A stretch of DNA of 64,000 nucleotides from Ignavibacteria bacterium (GTDB taxonomy: Bacteria > Bacteroidota > Ignavibacteria > Ch128b), in assembly GCA_013177855.1 (NCBI GenBank), contig JABLYA010000002.1, forward strand, positions 274,489 to 338,488, read 5' to 3'. Both the position numbers and the translations under genes were made by a program. The notes beneath the pieces were generated by a model that searched no databases, was not told the origin of the DNA, and worked only from the letters and a program-made list of their open reading frames with translations. Below, piece by piece: positions 24,535-34,344 of the stretch. Every line of letters begins with the position of its first letter. The stretch's first letter is position 1.

Positions 24535-26646
24535 ATGACAGCTGAAACTCTTTCCAATTTCTTCTATCCAAAAAACATTTTGCTTGTGGGTGCATCTTCT
24601 AAACCAAAATCAATTGGATACGAAATTTTGAGATCAATTATCAATTTTGGATATGGTGGGAAAATTTTTGTCGTTAATCCAAAAACTGATGAAATCTTAG
24701 GAATTAAATGCAACAAAACTATTGATGAAATTGAAGACCAGATTTCTCTTGCGATAATTCTTGTCCCCAAAAATCTCGTTTTCGATAGTTTAAAATCCTG
24801 TGCATCAAAACAAATTAAGAATGTTGTAATCATCACAGCTGGATTCCGTGAAGTTGGAAACGAAGGAGCTGAACTTGAAGAACAAATTACTGAATTTGCA
24901 AAAGCCAACGGGATTAGACTGATTGGTCCAAATTGTATGGGTTTAATAAATACCGATGCTGATGTTAGACTAAATGCAACCTTTGCAGCCGAAGTCCCAC
25001 ATTATTCACCTGTTTCATTTCTCTCACAGAGCGGCGCACTGGCTGCAGCTGTCCTAAACACAATTTCTCTGACAGGATACTCTTTTGGTCAATTTGCAAG
25101 CATCGGTAACAAAGCCGATGTCAACGAAAATGATTTGCTCGAATTCTGGTGGAAAGACGAAAAGACAAAAGTTATTACAATGTATCTTGAGTCATTTGAA
25201 GATGGAAGAAAATTTTTTGATCTCGCAAACAAAGTAACAAAACAAAAACCTGTTATTGTCCTAAAAGCAGCAAGAACAAAATCCGGGTCATCTGCAGCAT
25301 CATCTCATACTGGTGCAATTGCAACTCAAGATGATATTGTAAACGCCGCATTAAAACAAAGTGGATGTATTCGTGTGGATACAATTGAAGAAATGTTTGA
25401 GACAGCAAATGCATTCCTGAAATTAAAGAACGTTTCTGGTAAAAGAGTAGCTGTTCTTACAAATGCCGGTGGACCTGCAATTTTATGTGTGGATGAAATT
25501 GAAAAGCAGGGACTTGAAGTTTCACAATTAACAGATCAAACCAAAAATAAATTAAGAGAAATTCTCCATCCTGAAGCAAGTATCAAAAATCCTGTTGATA
25601 TGCTGCCAGGTGCCGATGCAAATACTTATCGTCTTGCTTCGAAAATTTTAACAGATGATGAAAATGTAGATGCATTAATTGCAATCTTTGTTGAGCCTGT
25701 GATGATCGATTCTTTTGAAGTAATCTATCAATTAGCGGAAGAACAAAAACTGAATTCAAAACCTATATTCATCGTGAACTTTCCACTTCCACATTTCTGG
25801 GAGAAATGGAAAGAAAACGGAATTAAAGAAGCTCTCATAATCAAATCAGTTGAGCTTGCTCCATTAATTATAAAAAATTTCTATGATTACTATGAAAAAA
25901 GAAAAATCCAGAAAGAGGCAGCAAATTATTTGGATGAAAATTCCAGAGATGCAATTAAAAAAGTAATTATGAATGCAAAAAGTAAAATAGTTGAACCTTC
26001 ATTTCTGACTTCCAAAGAAAGTCATAAAATTTTAAAGACCTTGAAACTGCCAATTGCGAAAAGCAAATACTTCAAATCCAGAAAAGAATTAATTGAAATT
26101 TCTAAAAACTTTGATTATCCCTGTGCCCTTAAAATTTCGAGCAGAAAATTTACTCACAAATCTGATATTGGTGGTGTAGTCTTAAACATAAAAGATAAAA
26201 AAACATTATTGAAAGCCTTTGATGATTTGAAATCAAATCTTGAAAAAAGAAAATTAATCGATGCAATTGATGAATTTGAAGTTCAAGAATTTTTTGAGGG
26301 AAATATCGAAGTAATAATCGGTGGTTACAGAGATAAATCTTTTGGTCCCGTTGTACTTTTTGGTGCTGGTGGAAAACTCGTAGAAGTAATTAAGGACAAA
26401 AATCTTGCTTTGGCTCCATTATCAAAAAATGATGCAATGAAACTAATTGAAAGCTCCAAAATTTATCCATTGCTTAAAGGATTTAGAGACATCGAAGAAA
26501 CAAATCTCGATCTCTTAATCGAGCTTCTTTGTAAAGTTTCACAATTAATTTCTGAGTTTGATGAGATTTCAGAAATTGACCTTAATCCGGTGATGATCAA
26601 AGTTAAAACAATCAAGATTGTTGACTATCGAATTAAAATTGCCTAA
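24535..26646 (+). CDS. ADP-forming acetate/acyl-CoA synthetase (fused alpha-beta)
   Basis: The start is the ATG at 24535 with AGAGG 6 nt upstream; the frame is open to 24448 but the extra residues are not homologous. The 703-residue protein has the CoA-binding domain (NILLVGASSKPKSIG), the ligase-CoA domain with LIGPNCMG and SQSGAL, the catalytic His258 in SSHTGA, then an ATP-grasp domain (about 490-703). This is the ACD-type enzyme that makes ATP from acetyl-CoA or another acyl-CoA, fused as in many bacteria. In such organisms it supports fermentative ATP yield. A role in protein acetylation (Pat-like) is excluded by the absence of an acetyltransferase domain. Confidence 0.88.
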   Translation: MTAETLSNFFYPKNILLVGASSKPKSIGYEILRSIINFGYGGKIFVVNPKTDEILGIKCNKTIDEIEDQISLAIILVPKNLVFDSLKSCASKQIKNVVIITAGFREVGNEGAELEEQITEFAKANGIRLIGPNCMGLINTDADVRLNATFAAEVPHYSPVSFLSQSGALAAAVLNTISLTGYSFGQFASIGNKADVNENDLLEFWWKDEKTKVITMYLESFEDGRKFFDLANKVTKQKPVIVLKAARTKSGSSAASSHTGAIATQDDIVNAALKQSGCIRVDTIEEMFETANAFLKLKNVSGKRVAVLTNAGGPAILCVDEIEKQGLEVSQLTDQTKNKLREILHPEASIKNPVDMLPGADANTYRLASKILTDDENVDALIAIFVEPVMIDSFEVIYQLAEEQKLNSKPIFIVNFPLPHFWEKWKENGIKEALIIKSVELAPLIIKNFYDYYEKRKIQKEAANYLDENSRDAIKKVIMNAKSKIVEPSFLTSKESHKILKTLKLPIAKSKYFKSRKELIEISKNFDYPCALKISSRKFTHKSDIGGVVLNIKDKKTLLKAFDDLKSNLEKRKLIDAIDEFEVQEFFEGNIEVIIGGYRDKSFGPVVLFGAGGKLVEVIKDKNLALAPLSKNDAMKLIESSKIYPLLKGFRDIEETNLDLLIELLCKVSQLISEFDEISEIDLNPVMIKVKTIKIVDYRIKIA

Positions 26647-26672
26647 TGCAAAAATTTATTTGTTAAATCAAA

Positions 26673-26704
26673 TTTGAAATTTATTCTCTTAGTTTATAAT
26701 TTAT
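26673..26704 (+). promoter_or_regulatory. Possible promoter of the kinase/regulator operon
   Basis: TTTG (26673-26676) and TAATTTAT (26697-26704) are 20 nt apart, a near match to the Bacteroidota promoter. Start would be about 26710, just before a short leader frame. Confidence 0.35.
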
Positions 26705-26726
26705 TTTTAGAATGTGAAGGTTGCTT

Positions 26727-26765
26727 ATGAGATTTGACTGGTTGTTCCCTCGGCCTCCTTCATAA
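26727..26765 (+). other. Possible 12-codon leader peptide
   Basis: An ATG at 26727 with GAAGG seven nt upstream opens a 12-codon frame (MRFDWLFPRPPS) ending at TAA 26763-26765, 22 nt before the kinase ATG at 26788, which itself has no obvious ribosome-binding site. It could serve to bring ribosomes to the kinase start or act as a regulatory leader. No homologue is known to me; small frames occur by chance. Confidence 0.25.
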
Positions 26766-26787
26766 TTTTCAACTAAAATTTATTTTT

Positions 26788-28563
26788 ATGTTTACATTTA
26801 GATTATCATTTATTATAATAATTTTAGTTTGCTCGCTTGCTGCTCAGGATCTGAAATCAATTATAGATTCAGTAAACAAATTACCCGCCACAGAATATCT
26901 TGCCAATCTTTATAAATCAAAATCAATCTTTGAAGAAAACCTGGTGAGAGCAAAATCTATCGGTTACAAATCTGGCGAGGCAAAAGCATTAAATATTCTT
27001 GCAATAATCTATTACCTGATGGGTAATTACGAAAAATCCACAGAATTTAACATACAATCATTAAAAATTTTTGAGGAAATCAAAGAGTACGAAGAACTGG
27101 CTAATGCATACGGTGAATATGGTTATCAGATGAAAAGACGAGAACTTGCAAAAGCTCACCAATATATGTTAAAAGGAATACAAATAGCTGAAAAATATAA
27201 ACTTAGCAAACCAACACTGGCCAAGCTTTATGATAACTTTGGTGTATTAAAAGAAATGGAAGGTAAAGTTGATAGTGCTTTATTACTTTATAATAAAGCT
27301 CTAAAACTTAAGTATGATTTGTATGATTCAATTGGTATTCCATTTAGTCTTAACAAAATTGCAAATGCAAAAGCACTTCAGGGAAAGTTTAAAGAAGCTT
27401 ATACCATCTTAAACCAATCTGATAAATTCAGAGCAAAAGAAAAAAATGATTTTGGCAAAGCGGATAATCTGGCTTATTACGGCGATTTTTTCACAATGGA
27501 AGGAAAAATTGATTCAGCGATTAAATATTATCAAAGTTCTCTTGATCTATCTCTTAAAAATGGATATACATTCCTGATTGAATATTGTTATAGACAGCTT
27601 TCTGATCTTTATGAGAAAAAATCTGATTTCAAAAATGCTTTTATTAATTTCAAAAAATACTCTGCTTATAAAGACAGCATTACCAATTTATCAACCAATC
27701 AAAGAATTGCTGAACTTGAACTTGCATTCGAAACAAGCGAAAAAGACAAATTAATTGCCCAGCAACAACTTCAGCTCAAACAAAGAGCAATTTTATTTAT
27801 CTCGGTTGGAACAACTTTGTTGTTCATAGTACTTGCAATGGTTGGTCTGTATACTTATCAGATTCAAAAAAGAAAAGCTATTGCAAAAGAAATGGATTTG
27901 GTAAAACAACTCTCATTGGAAGAAGCAAACAAAAAAGTTATTGAAGAAAAATTGAGAATTTCAAGAGAATTGCATGATAATACTGGTTCACAACTGACAT
28001 TTATAATTAGCGCATTGGATAATTTAAAATACTCAATAAGTGATGAGTCATTGCTTGAAAAGATAAACAATATTAACAACTTCACCCGCTCATCTCTTAA
28101 CGAATTGAGAAATACAATTTGGGCAATGAAACATGAAACTGGAAATTTGTCTGATTTGATTTTAAAGATTAGAGATTATTTGAACAGGATTAAACCGAGT
28201 ATTGCAAATCTAAACCTTAATGTCATAAATAATACTCAAAAAGAATATCGTCTCAATTCAGCACAACTCTTAAATCTCTTCAGAATTTTTCAGGAATGCT
28301 TGCAAAATATAATTAAACACGCCAACGCTACCGAAGCTCAGATTATATTCAATGATTCTAAAGATGGATTTACCATGCAAATTTGTGATAATGGAATAGG
28401 TATAGAAAACTCATTAAGTCTCGAAAGTTCAGGTTTAGATTCTCTAAAAATCCGTGCCGAAGAATCAAAAGGGAAAATGTATATCGAGAAAAATCAAACC
28501 AATGATGTCTCGTGCGGAACAAAACTCATTTTTGAAATTCAAGCTGAAGTTTCGGGCAATTAG
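26788..28563 (+). CDS. TPR-containing sensor histidine kinase (HisKA_3 type)
   Basis: From the ATG at 26788 (MFTFRLSFIIIILVCSLAAQ) the product is about 591 residues. A signal peptide or first helix leads into TPR repeats (about 45-320), a membrane helix near 334-358, then a short coiled coil and a HisKA_3 domain with H396 in SRELHDNTGSQL, an N-box FRIFQECLQNIIKHANA near 510, and an ATPase G-box DNGIGIE. This is the NarX-like class with a periplasmic TPR sensor, common in Bacteroidota. The longer frame to 26734 gives no sensible N terminus. It is followed 62 nt later by its response regulator. Confidence 0.85.
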   Translation: MFTFRLSFIIIILVCSLAAQDLKSIIDSVNKLPATEYLANLYKSKSIFEENLVRAKSIGYKSGEAKALNILAIIYYLMGNYEKSTEFNIQSLKIFEEIKEYEELANAYGEYGYQMKRRELAKAHQYMLKGIQIAEKYKLSKPTLAKLYDNFGVLKEMEGKVDSALLLYNKALKLKYDLYDSIGIPFSLNKIANAKALQGKFKEAYTILNQSDKFRAKEKNDFGKADNLAYYGDFFTMEGKIDSAIKYYQSSLDLSLKNGYTFLIEYCYRQLSDLYEKKSDFKNAFINFKKYSAYKDSITNLSTNQRIAELELAFETSEKDKLIAQQQLQLKQRAILFISVGTTLLFIVLAMVGLYTYQIQKRKAIAKEMDLVKQLSLEEANKKVIEEKLRISRELHDNTGSQLTFIISALDNLKYSISDESLLEKINNINNFTRSSLNELRNTIWAMKHETGNLSDLILKIRDYLNRIKPSIANLNLNVINNTQKEYRLNSAQLLNLFRIFQECLQNIIKHANATEAQIIFNDSKDGFTMQICDNGIGIENSLSLESSGLDSLKIRAEESKGKMYIEKNQTNDVSCGTKLIFEIQAEVSGN

Positions 28564-28625
28564 GCATTTGACGTATTTATCTATTCTTTTCAATCATTAT
28601 TTTTAAGTGAGAATTTTATCAGGAT

Positions 28626-29300
28626 ATGAAAATCAAAATTGCAATAACCGAGGACAATAAAATAATTGCTCAATCATTTGTAGAAAAATTATCTCTTTTT
28701 TCGACTGAACTGGAAATTAAATTTATTGCAAAAAATGGAGTTGAACTGCTCAATAAACTAAAATCAAACCGGGATATAGATGTAATTTTGATGGATATTG
28801 AAATGCCTGAAATGGATGGAATTCAAGCAACTTATGAAGTGAAAAATCTTTATCCACAAATCAAAATTCTAATTCTAACAGTTTTTGATGATGATGATAA
28901 AATTTTCAAAGCAATTCAGAATGGAGCATCTGGTTATCTCTTAAAAGAAGAAAGTCCAGAAGCAATTTTTAATTCCATTAAAATTATTATGGAAGGTGGA
29001 GCTACTATGTCTCCATCAATTGCATCGAAGATTTTAAGTATAATGAGAAAAGCTGAAATTAAATCTGAAGAGGATAAAAGTAACGAAAAAATCAAAACTG
29101 AAACTTTTGATCTTTCTCAGAGAGAAATAGAGGTTCTTGAAAAATTGAAGCAAGGCAAAGATTATAAAAAGATCGCTGATGAACTTTTTATTTCGCCCTC
29201 AACTGTCAGGAAACATCTCGAAAACATTTATTTAAAATTACATGTTCACAACAAAATGCAAGCCGTTCAAAAAGCAATGGAACATAAAATCATTAAATAA
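28626..29300 (+). CDS. NarL/FixJ-type response regulator
   Basis: A 224-residue protein. The receiver domain spans about 1-120 with acidic E9/D10, phosphoacceptor D57 in LMDIEMPEMDG, and KEE after strand 5. The LuxR-type helix-turn-helix is at about 160-215 (LSQREIEVLEKLKQGKDYKK, IADELFISPSTVRKHLENIY). It pairs with the TPR kinase upstream as one two-component system. Target genes are not evident; the kinase senses a periplasmic or TPR-bound signal. Confidence 0.9.
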   Translation: MKIKIAITEDNKIIAQSFVEKLSLFSTELEIKFIAKNGVELLNKLKSNRDIDVILMDIEMPEMDGIQATYEVKNLYPQIKILILTVFDDDDKIFKAIQNGASGYLLKEESPEAIFNSIKIIMEGGATMSPSIASKILSIMRKAEIKSEEDKSNEKIKTETFDLSQREIEVLEKLKQGKDYKKIADELFISPSTVRKHLENIYLKLHVHNKMQAVQKAMEHKIIK

Positions 29301-29338
29301 TCTCCTGCAATTTCTGACTTCAATTCACCGTTTCTTTA

Positions 29339-29992
29339 TCAATCTTCAAAATCAAGCAAACTTAATTCTGGTAACCCTTCAAATAATTCATTTAACGAAA
29401 AATGATAATTTACAACAACACCCTTGTGCTCACCATTAACCACATCTCCTTTACCCGATGCTCGTCTAAATCTTCTTGAACTATTCTTATCATTTAATCT
29501 TATTTTTCTTAAAAAGTCAATTTCCTGCGAAAAATATCTTCTACTTGTCTGATTAGGACCATTTATGCAGGGACGTTTCATCAAACACCAAACAACGAAG
29601 ATCGGTTTTTGTTCTTTGTCTTTAATCTCAAAATATCTTTCAAGATCGCTTAAATTTAATGCGACTGTTTCGCTTGGAATTAAACCCGAGTGAGGCAGTT
29701 GTTTTTGAATGGACATAAATGCTCGCTGTTGAACTTTAACTTCGATGAAGAGCAAAGTTTCTTCAGATGCGTTTTTCTTTTTTATTTCTAAATCTGGGTA
29801 GCCTTTATCAAATGTTTTTACAGCGATTAAATTCTTATAGGTGGAATTAATTAGATTAATAATTTCTTTTTCTACAGCTTCTGAGAAATTTGAATCATGT
29901 TCAAATATATATTCATCCTTAGATTTTCCATCACATCTTGTTTCGCAGACATTGCAATCAAATTTATAAGGACCAAGTTTTACATAAGGCAT
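29339..29992 (-). CDS. Candidate PD-(D/E)xK restriction endonuclease with N-terminal Cys cluster
   Basis: I do not recognise a named family. The 217-residue protein carries a nuclease-like pattern: D67 in GYPDLEIK, then E84-V85-K86 in LLFIEVKVQ, fitting PD-x(n)-(D/E)-x-K. A helix with E39-E41 before it fits the core fold. The N terminus has C13, C16 and C20, a possible zinc site. It follows the methyltransferase gene by 84 nt on the same strand, the usual arrangement for a type II restriction pair. Alternatives are a DNA-repair nuclease or a DNA-binding protein of unknown role. Confidence 0.55.
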   Translation of the reverse strand: MPYVKLGPYKFDCNVCETRCDGKSKDEYIFEHDSNFSEAVEKEIINLINSTYKNLIAVKTFDKGYPDLEIKKKNASEETLLFIEVKVQQRAFMSIQKQLPHSGLIPSETVALNLSDLERYFEIKDKEQKPIFVVWCLMKRPCINGPNQTSRRYFSQEIDFLRKIRLNDKNSSRRFRRASGKGDVVNGEHKGVVVNYHFSLNELFEGLPELSLLDFED

Positions 29993-30076
29993 AAATTTTT
30001 ACAAATGAATTCAAAATTAATGAGCTATCATTATTGGTTTAATTTCAAGTCAGAACAAAGTCCGATGCTTTAAAAA

Positions 30077-31216
30077 CTATTCTTCACTAAAATCACTCAA
30101 AAAAAGAGATTCTTCGGATAAATTAGAAGAGCTTAAAAATTTCTTTGCATATTCTTCTCTCAGATTATCAATACTGACTAATTTACCGTTTCTCTTAACA
30201 AACCAGAATGTCCAGCCGTTATTTCGCTCTCTGTTCAAAATCTTTGCGCTTATTTTATGAATTGAACCTGCTTCATCTTCGTAATTTAGAGAAGCATCTG
30301 CCATTACTTGAGCTTTGTATTTTTCATCGCTTGAATATAAAAACTCTCCAATTTCGATTAAGCCTTTTTCAATCAAACTTCCAAATGAAACTTTTGGTTT
30401 TTTTCTTTCAACTTTGTACTCAAGAAATTTTTTATCAATTGGTTTTACTTTTTTCAATCTCTCGTTCGAGACTTTGATATAAAAATCTTCTTTTTCAAAA
30501 CCGATGAAGTTTCTTCCAAGTCGTTTCGCAACTGCAGCAGTCGTTCCACTTCCTGAAAAAGGATCTAAAACAACATCCTCTGGATTTGATGTGGAAAGAA
30601 TTATTCTATAAAGGAGTTCTTCCGGTTTCTGAGTTGAATGAGCTTTCTGACCATTTACTTTAATTCTTTCACTACCCTGACAGATTGGGATGTACCAATC
30701 ACTTCTCATTTGTAAATCGTCATTCATTACTTTCATTGAATGATAGTGAAATGTGTATCTGGAGTTTTTTGACTTAGTTGCCCAGATCAAAGTTTCGTGA
30801 GCATTGTTAAAACGCGTTCCTTTAAAATTTGGCATTGGATTATTTTTAATCCAGATAATGTCGTTTAAAATCCAGTAACCTAAATTTTGCATTATCGCAC
30901 CGACCCGGAAGATATTGTGATAAGTTCCTATAACCCAGATGCTTCCAGTTTGCTTTAATATTCTTTTACACTCGCTTAACCATTTCTTTGTAAAATTATC
31001 ATAATCTTCAAATGTATTAAATTTGTCCCATTCATCATCAACTGGATCAACTTTAGATTGGTCTGGTCGATAAAGTTCATTATTTAGTTGAAGATTATAC
31101 GGCGGATCTGCAAAAATTAAATCGATTGACTCGTCGGGAATTTTTTTAAGCAATTCGATACAATCGCCTTGATAAATTTTGTTAAGTTCAAAATCGCCAA
31201 TTTTACTTATGCTCAT
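30077..31216 (-). CDS. CcrM/HinfI-like DNA adenine N6-methyltransferase with RAMA domain
   Basis: A 379-residue beta-class methyltransferase. Catalytic motif IV DPPYNL is at residues 37-42 and the AdoMet motif I DPFSGSGTTAAVAKRLGR lies near 217-234, the order of the beta class. The middle TRD segment contains ILNDIIWIKNNPMPNFKGT and AHSTQKPEELL. The C-terminal 100 residues (IEKGLIEIGEFLYS ... GSIHKISAKILNRE ... GWTFWFVKRNGKLVSIDNL) match the RAMA-type domain found in CcrM and M.HinfI. That family methylates GANTC; the specificity here is inferred. It could be a solitary, regulatory methylase, or with the neighbour a restriction-modification system. Confidence 0.85.
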   Translation of the reverse strand: MSISKIGDFELNKIYQGDCIELLKKIPDESIDLIFADPPYNLQLNNELYRPDQSKVDPVDDEWDKFNTFEDYDNFTKKWLSECKRILKQTGSIWVIGTYHNIFRVGAIMQNLGYWILNDIIWIKNNPMPNFKGTRFNNAHETLIWATKSKNSRYTFHYHSMKVMNDDLQMRSDWYIPICQGSERIKVNGQKAHSTQKPEELLYRIILSTSNPEDVVLDPFSGSGTTAAVAKRLGRNFIGFEKEDFYIKVSNERLKKVKPIDKKFLEYKVERKKPKVSFGSLIEKGLIEIGEFLYSSDEKYKAQVMADASLNYEDEAGSIHKISAKILNRERNNGWTFWFVKRNGKLVSIDNLREEYAKKFLSSSNLSEESLFLSDFSEE

Positions 31217-31419
31217 TTTTCAATAAGAATTTATTCGTATCTAACCTCTCGTAATAATATAAAAATTTAAGATAAATAAAATCGTTTCGTTGAAAAAAAT
31301 TGCTTATTTGTTCCTTACAATCTCAAATCCATTTGTTAGTAAATATTAAAATCTAAATTTCCAAATTGCATAGAAATCCATACTTTGGAATGAACAAGCC
31401 AAATAATTAATTTATTCAT

Positions 31420-33294
31420 ATGAAGATATCAGATAAATCAATAAAAGAAGTTTTACTGCGAGCCGACATTTTAACTGTAGTTGGAAACTATGTGACATTA
31501 AAACCTGTTGGTCGAAACTATGTTGCGCTCTGCCCGTTTCATAAAGAGAAGAATCCATCTTTTACAGTCTCACCACAAAAACAGTTATTTCATTGCTTCG
31601 GATGCAAAGCTGGTGGAACTGTTGTTGACTTCTTAATGAAAATTGAAAATTATAGTTTCCCTGAAGCGATTGAACATTTAGCTAAATTATTCGGGATCAA
31701 AATTGAATACGAAGGTACTTCTTCTTTCCAACAAGACGAAGAAATTAATAAACTCTATGAATATTCACTTATCGCATCTGAATATTTTGTGGATAAACTT
31801 TTCAATACAAATGAAGGGAAAAATGCACTCAAGTACCTCAAGAGCAGAGGAATTCATGAATCCACAATTAAAAATTTTAGATTGGGATATGCATTAAGTG
31901 CCTGGGATGGATTTGTGAATTTTATTCGTTCAAATAATTATGACTTCGAAATTTTTGAAAAGCTTGGGATTATAATAAAAAAAGAAAATGGTGAATATTA
32001 TGACAGATTCCGAGGAAGAATTATCTTTCCAGTATTTTCCGTTACTGGCCGTGTAATTGCTTTCGGCGGCAGAATAATCATAGACGATAAAGATCAACCT
32101 AAATACTTAAACTCGCCTGAATCAAAAATCTACACAAAAGGAAAAACTCTCTTTGGACTTTATCAGACTAAAGATGAAATAAGAAAAAGTCAGGCAGCAA
32201 TTCTTGTTGAAGGTTATATGGATTTTCTTTCACTTTATCAGAGCGGGATTAAAAATGTTGTAGCTTCTGCCGGCACAGCCCTTACAATGGATCAAATTAT
32301 TCTTCTTTCAAGGACATCGTCGAATTTGTATCTGGTTTTTGACGGAGATGATGCTGGACAAAAAGCTGCGATTCGTGCAATTGAGCTTTTACTCCAAACA
32401 GATGTTAATTTCAAAATTGTTGCTTTGCCTGAAAAAGAAGATCCTGATTCTTTTATTAAAAACTATGGAGTTGATGAATTTAGAAAGTTAATTGAAAATG
32501 GAGAAAATTATATCAACTACATTTACAAACTGGCAGAAAGAAACAATGCGTTAAGTGATATAAATTCAAAATTAAAAGTTGTCGACAGCTTAATAGAATT
32601 CACTGCCAAAGTTAAAGACCCGGTCAGACGTGAACTGCTCGGAAGAGAAATTGCCTCAAAATTTAAATTGACCAGCAACTCGGTTCTTCAAAAATTGGAT
32701 CGAGTTGTTAAAAATTACAAGAAAACAGAACAAAGACAGGAAGAACTAAATCTAGAAATTGAAACACGCAAAAAAGACTCAACCAAATATCCTGAACTTT
32801 CGCCTGCTGAACGGGGAATGCTCAAATTAATCTGTGAAGTCGAATACATTTATCTTGAACCAATTTTCTCAAACCTCAACGAAAATGATTTTATCAATCC
32901 ACTCGCTGGAGAAATCTTCAAAGTCTTGAAAAATTATTATTTGGATTCAACAGCAGGAGAAAAGATAAACAGTCTTTTAATTCTTGGTCAACTCGAGCGT
33001 GAAGAACTGAAAAGTCTCTTTGCCGATGCTCTGACTGAAAGATACAAAGTAAGTGAAGGTTGGGAGGATATTGTACAGAATAATATCTCGGATAATTACA
33101 TTGAAAAAACTATAACTGATTATATAAAAAAATTAAAAGAACTCTCACTCACCAAAAGAATTGAAGAATTAATGCAAAAAGCTAATTCTACAATTGATTA
33201 TAATGAAATGTCTCAAATACTTAAAGAAGTTGATAAGTTGATAAAAGAAAAAAAGTTTTATCAGGAAAGCTTTGAGGTGAAATTAATTCACTAA
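31420..33294 (+). CDS. dnaG: DNA primase
   Basis: A 624-residue primase with the CHC2 zinc ribbon (C38, H41, C59, C62 in LCPFHKEKNPSF and FHCFGCKAGG), the catalytic core with FRGRIIFPV, the Toprim domain (VEGYMDFLSLY near 265 and VFDGDDAGQKA near 310), and a helicase-binding C terminus. Length and order are standard. It makes RNA primers at the replication fork. A TTTG/TAAATTTC pair at 31332-31361 upstream is a weak promoter candidate (18-nt spacing). Its last codons overlap the convergent gene by 4 nt. Confidence 0.95.
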   Translation: MKISDKSIKEVLLRADILTVVGNYVTLKPVGRNYVALCPFHKEKNPSFTVSPQKQLFHCFGCKAGGTVVDFLMKIENYSFPEAIEHLAKLFGIKIEYEGTSSFQQDEEINKLYEYSLIASEYFVDKLFNTNEGKNALKYLKSRGIHESTIKNFRLGYALSAWDGFVNFIRSNNYDFEIFEKLGIIIKKENGEYYDRFRGRIIFPVFSVTGRVIAFGGRIIIDDKDQPKYLNSPESKIYTKGKTLFGLYQTKDEIRKSQAAILVEGYMDFLSLYQSGIKNVVASAGTALTMDQIILLSRTSSNLYLVFDGDDAGQKAAIRAIELLLQTDVNFKIVALPEKEDPDSFIKNYGVDEFRKLIENGENYINYIYKLAERNNALSDINSKLKVVDSLIEFTAKVKDPVRRELLGREIASKFKLTSNSVLQKLDRVVKNYKKTEQRQEELNLEIETRKKDSTKYPELSPAERGMLKLICEVEYIYLEPIFSNLNENDFINPLAGEIFKVLKNYYLDSTAGEKINSLLILGQLEREELKSLFADALTERYKVSEGWEDIVQNNISDNYIEKTITDYIKKLKELSLTKRIEELMQKANSTIDYNEMSQILKEVDKLIKEKKFYQESFEVKLIH

Positions 33295-33998
33295 TTTTTT
33301 ATTTCTGCTTTCAAAAAAGAATACAAATAATTCATTCCAATTAATAAACATCCACCTGTAAAAAGCACCCAATTAAATTTCTGCGGTACATAGTTCTGAA
33401 TTACATCCCAGAATTTTTGCTTTTCTGTAATGTTTGAAAGCTCGGTCCAGAAATTATGTTCAGTAAATAAATTGAGATAGTCATAAATAAAAGTATAAAT
33501 GATTATCAACACCCCAGCAGAAATTAAAATCAGTTGCATAGAAGAAAATTTTATTTGATAATTTTTCTCACTCAAATAAACATAAATCAGCGCAATCATA
33601 ATCATCCCAATTGAGCAAATGACAGGTGCTAAAACTGGTCCAATCCATGTAATTGGGATTAAAAACAAGACATCCCATTCAAGAATTGTTTGGGGCCAGT
33701 TCAAAAAAAGTTTTAGAGCTACATAGTAAAAAATATCCCACACACCAAAAGTAAAAATGAAAAACGAAAATCTTTCACCTTTTGTTTTTCCTAATATCCA
33801 GCCAATTGTTGTAAGCATTATAATAGTGCAGAATTCTCTAACAATTTCGATCCTGAGCATTTGAGGATCTAAAAATGTCAGCGGAAATCTGAAACCATCA
33901 GGATAATATATTGCCCTTAAGTACACAACGACTATTGCTTCAAGAAATCCAAACGAAACTCCAAAAATTGATGCTGGAATAAATCGTTTCATAATCAT
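33291..33998 (-). CDS. Integral membrane protein, unknown
   Basis: A 235-residue protein with seven predicted helices (for example FGVSFGFLEAIVVVYLR, TIIMLTTIGWILG, FIFTFGVWDIFYYVALKLF, LILISAGVLIIIYTFIY and FTGGCLLIGMNYLYSF). I do not recognise the family. An alternative start two codons in (MKRFIP) is possible. It converges on dnaG with a 4-nt overlap of the ends, and has a 420-nt upstream gap. No functional hint from neighbours. Confidence 0.6.
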   Translation of the reverse strand: MIMKRFIPASIFGVSFGFLEAIVVVYLRAIYYPDGFRFPLTFLDPQMLRIEIVREFCTIIMLTTIGWILGKTKGERFSFFIFTFGVWDIFYYVALKLFLNWPQTILEWDVLFLIPITWIGPVLAPVICSIGMIMIALIYVYLSEKNYQIKFSSMQLILISAGVLIIIYTFIYDYLNLFTEHNFWTELSNITEKQKFWDVIQNYVPQKFNWVLFTGGCLLIGMNYLYSFLKAEIKN

Positions 33999-34344
33999 AT
34001 TAAAATTAAAATGTTAAGAATATCAAATCAAGAAAGCTCGATTAATCACAGTTAATCGCAGTATTTAGATTATATAAATCAAACGAAATGAAAGACGCAT
34101 TTCTAAAATTTGAAGAACATAGAAGCTAAAAGAAACAAAACTAACTATCCGCTCAGGGATTTATAGCAAAGAAATAAACATTAGAATTATTTCATTGAGA
34201 TATTTTAAAAGCATTGAAAGTCTTGATAGTTTGATGACATAGCATGTTTAATGTGATTATAATCAATAATGGAGAAAGAATTTATGAAAGGTTCAGATTT
34301 TACTTTTTAATCAACAATTGAAACACTTTCCCGCCATTTATCAA
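33999..34344. other. Intergenic, nothing recognised
   Basis: AT-rich spacer between divergent genes. No frame longer than a few codons with a ribosome-binding site, except an eight-codon one near 34284 preceded by GGAGAAAG that is probably fortuitous. The downstream edge holds the ppiD-like promoter. Confidence 0.5.

Noticed and set aside
24467..24595. N-terminal extension of the DUF2752 protein
   Set aside because: It would run into the divergent acyl-CoA synthetase coding start and does not resemble a signal peptide.
34284..34310. Eight-codon frame with a good ribosome-binding site
   Set aside because: Too short to assign, no conservation information, and the ppiD-like promoter lies after it.
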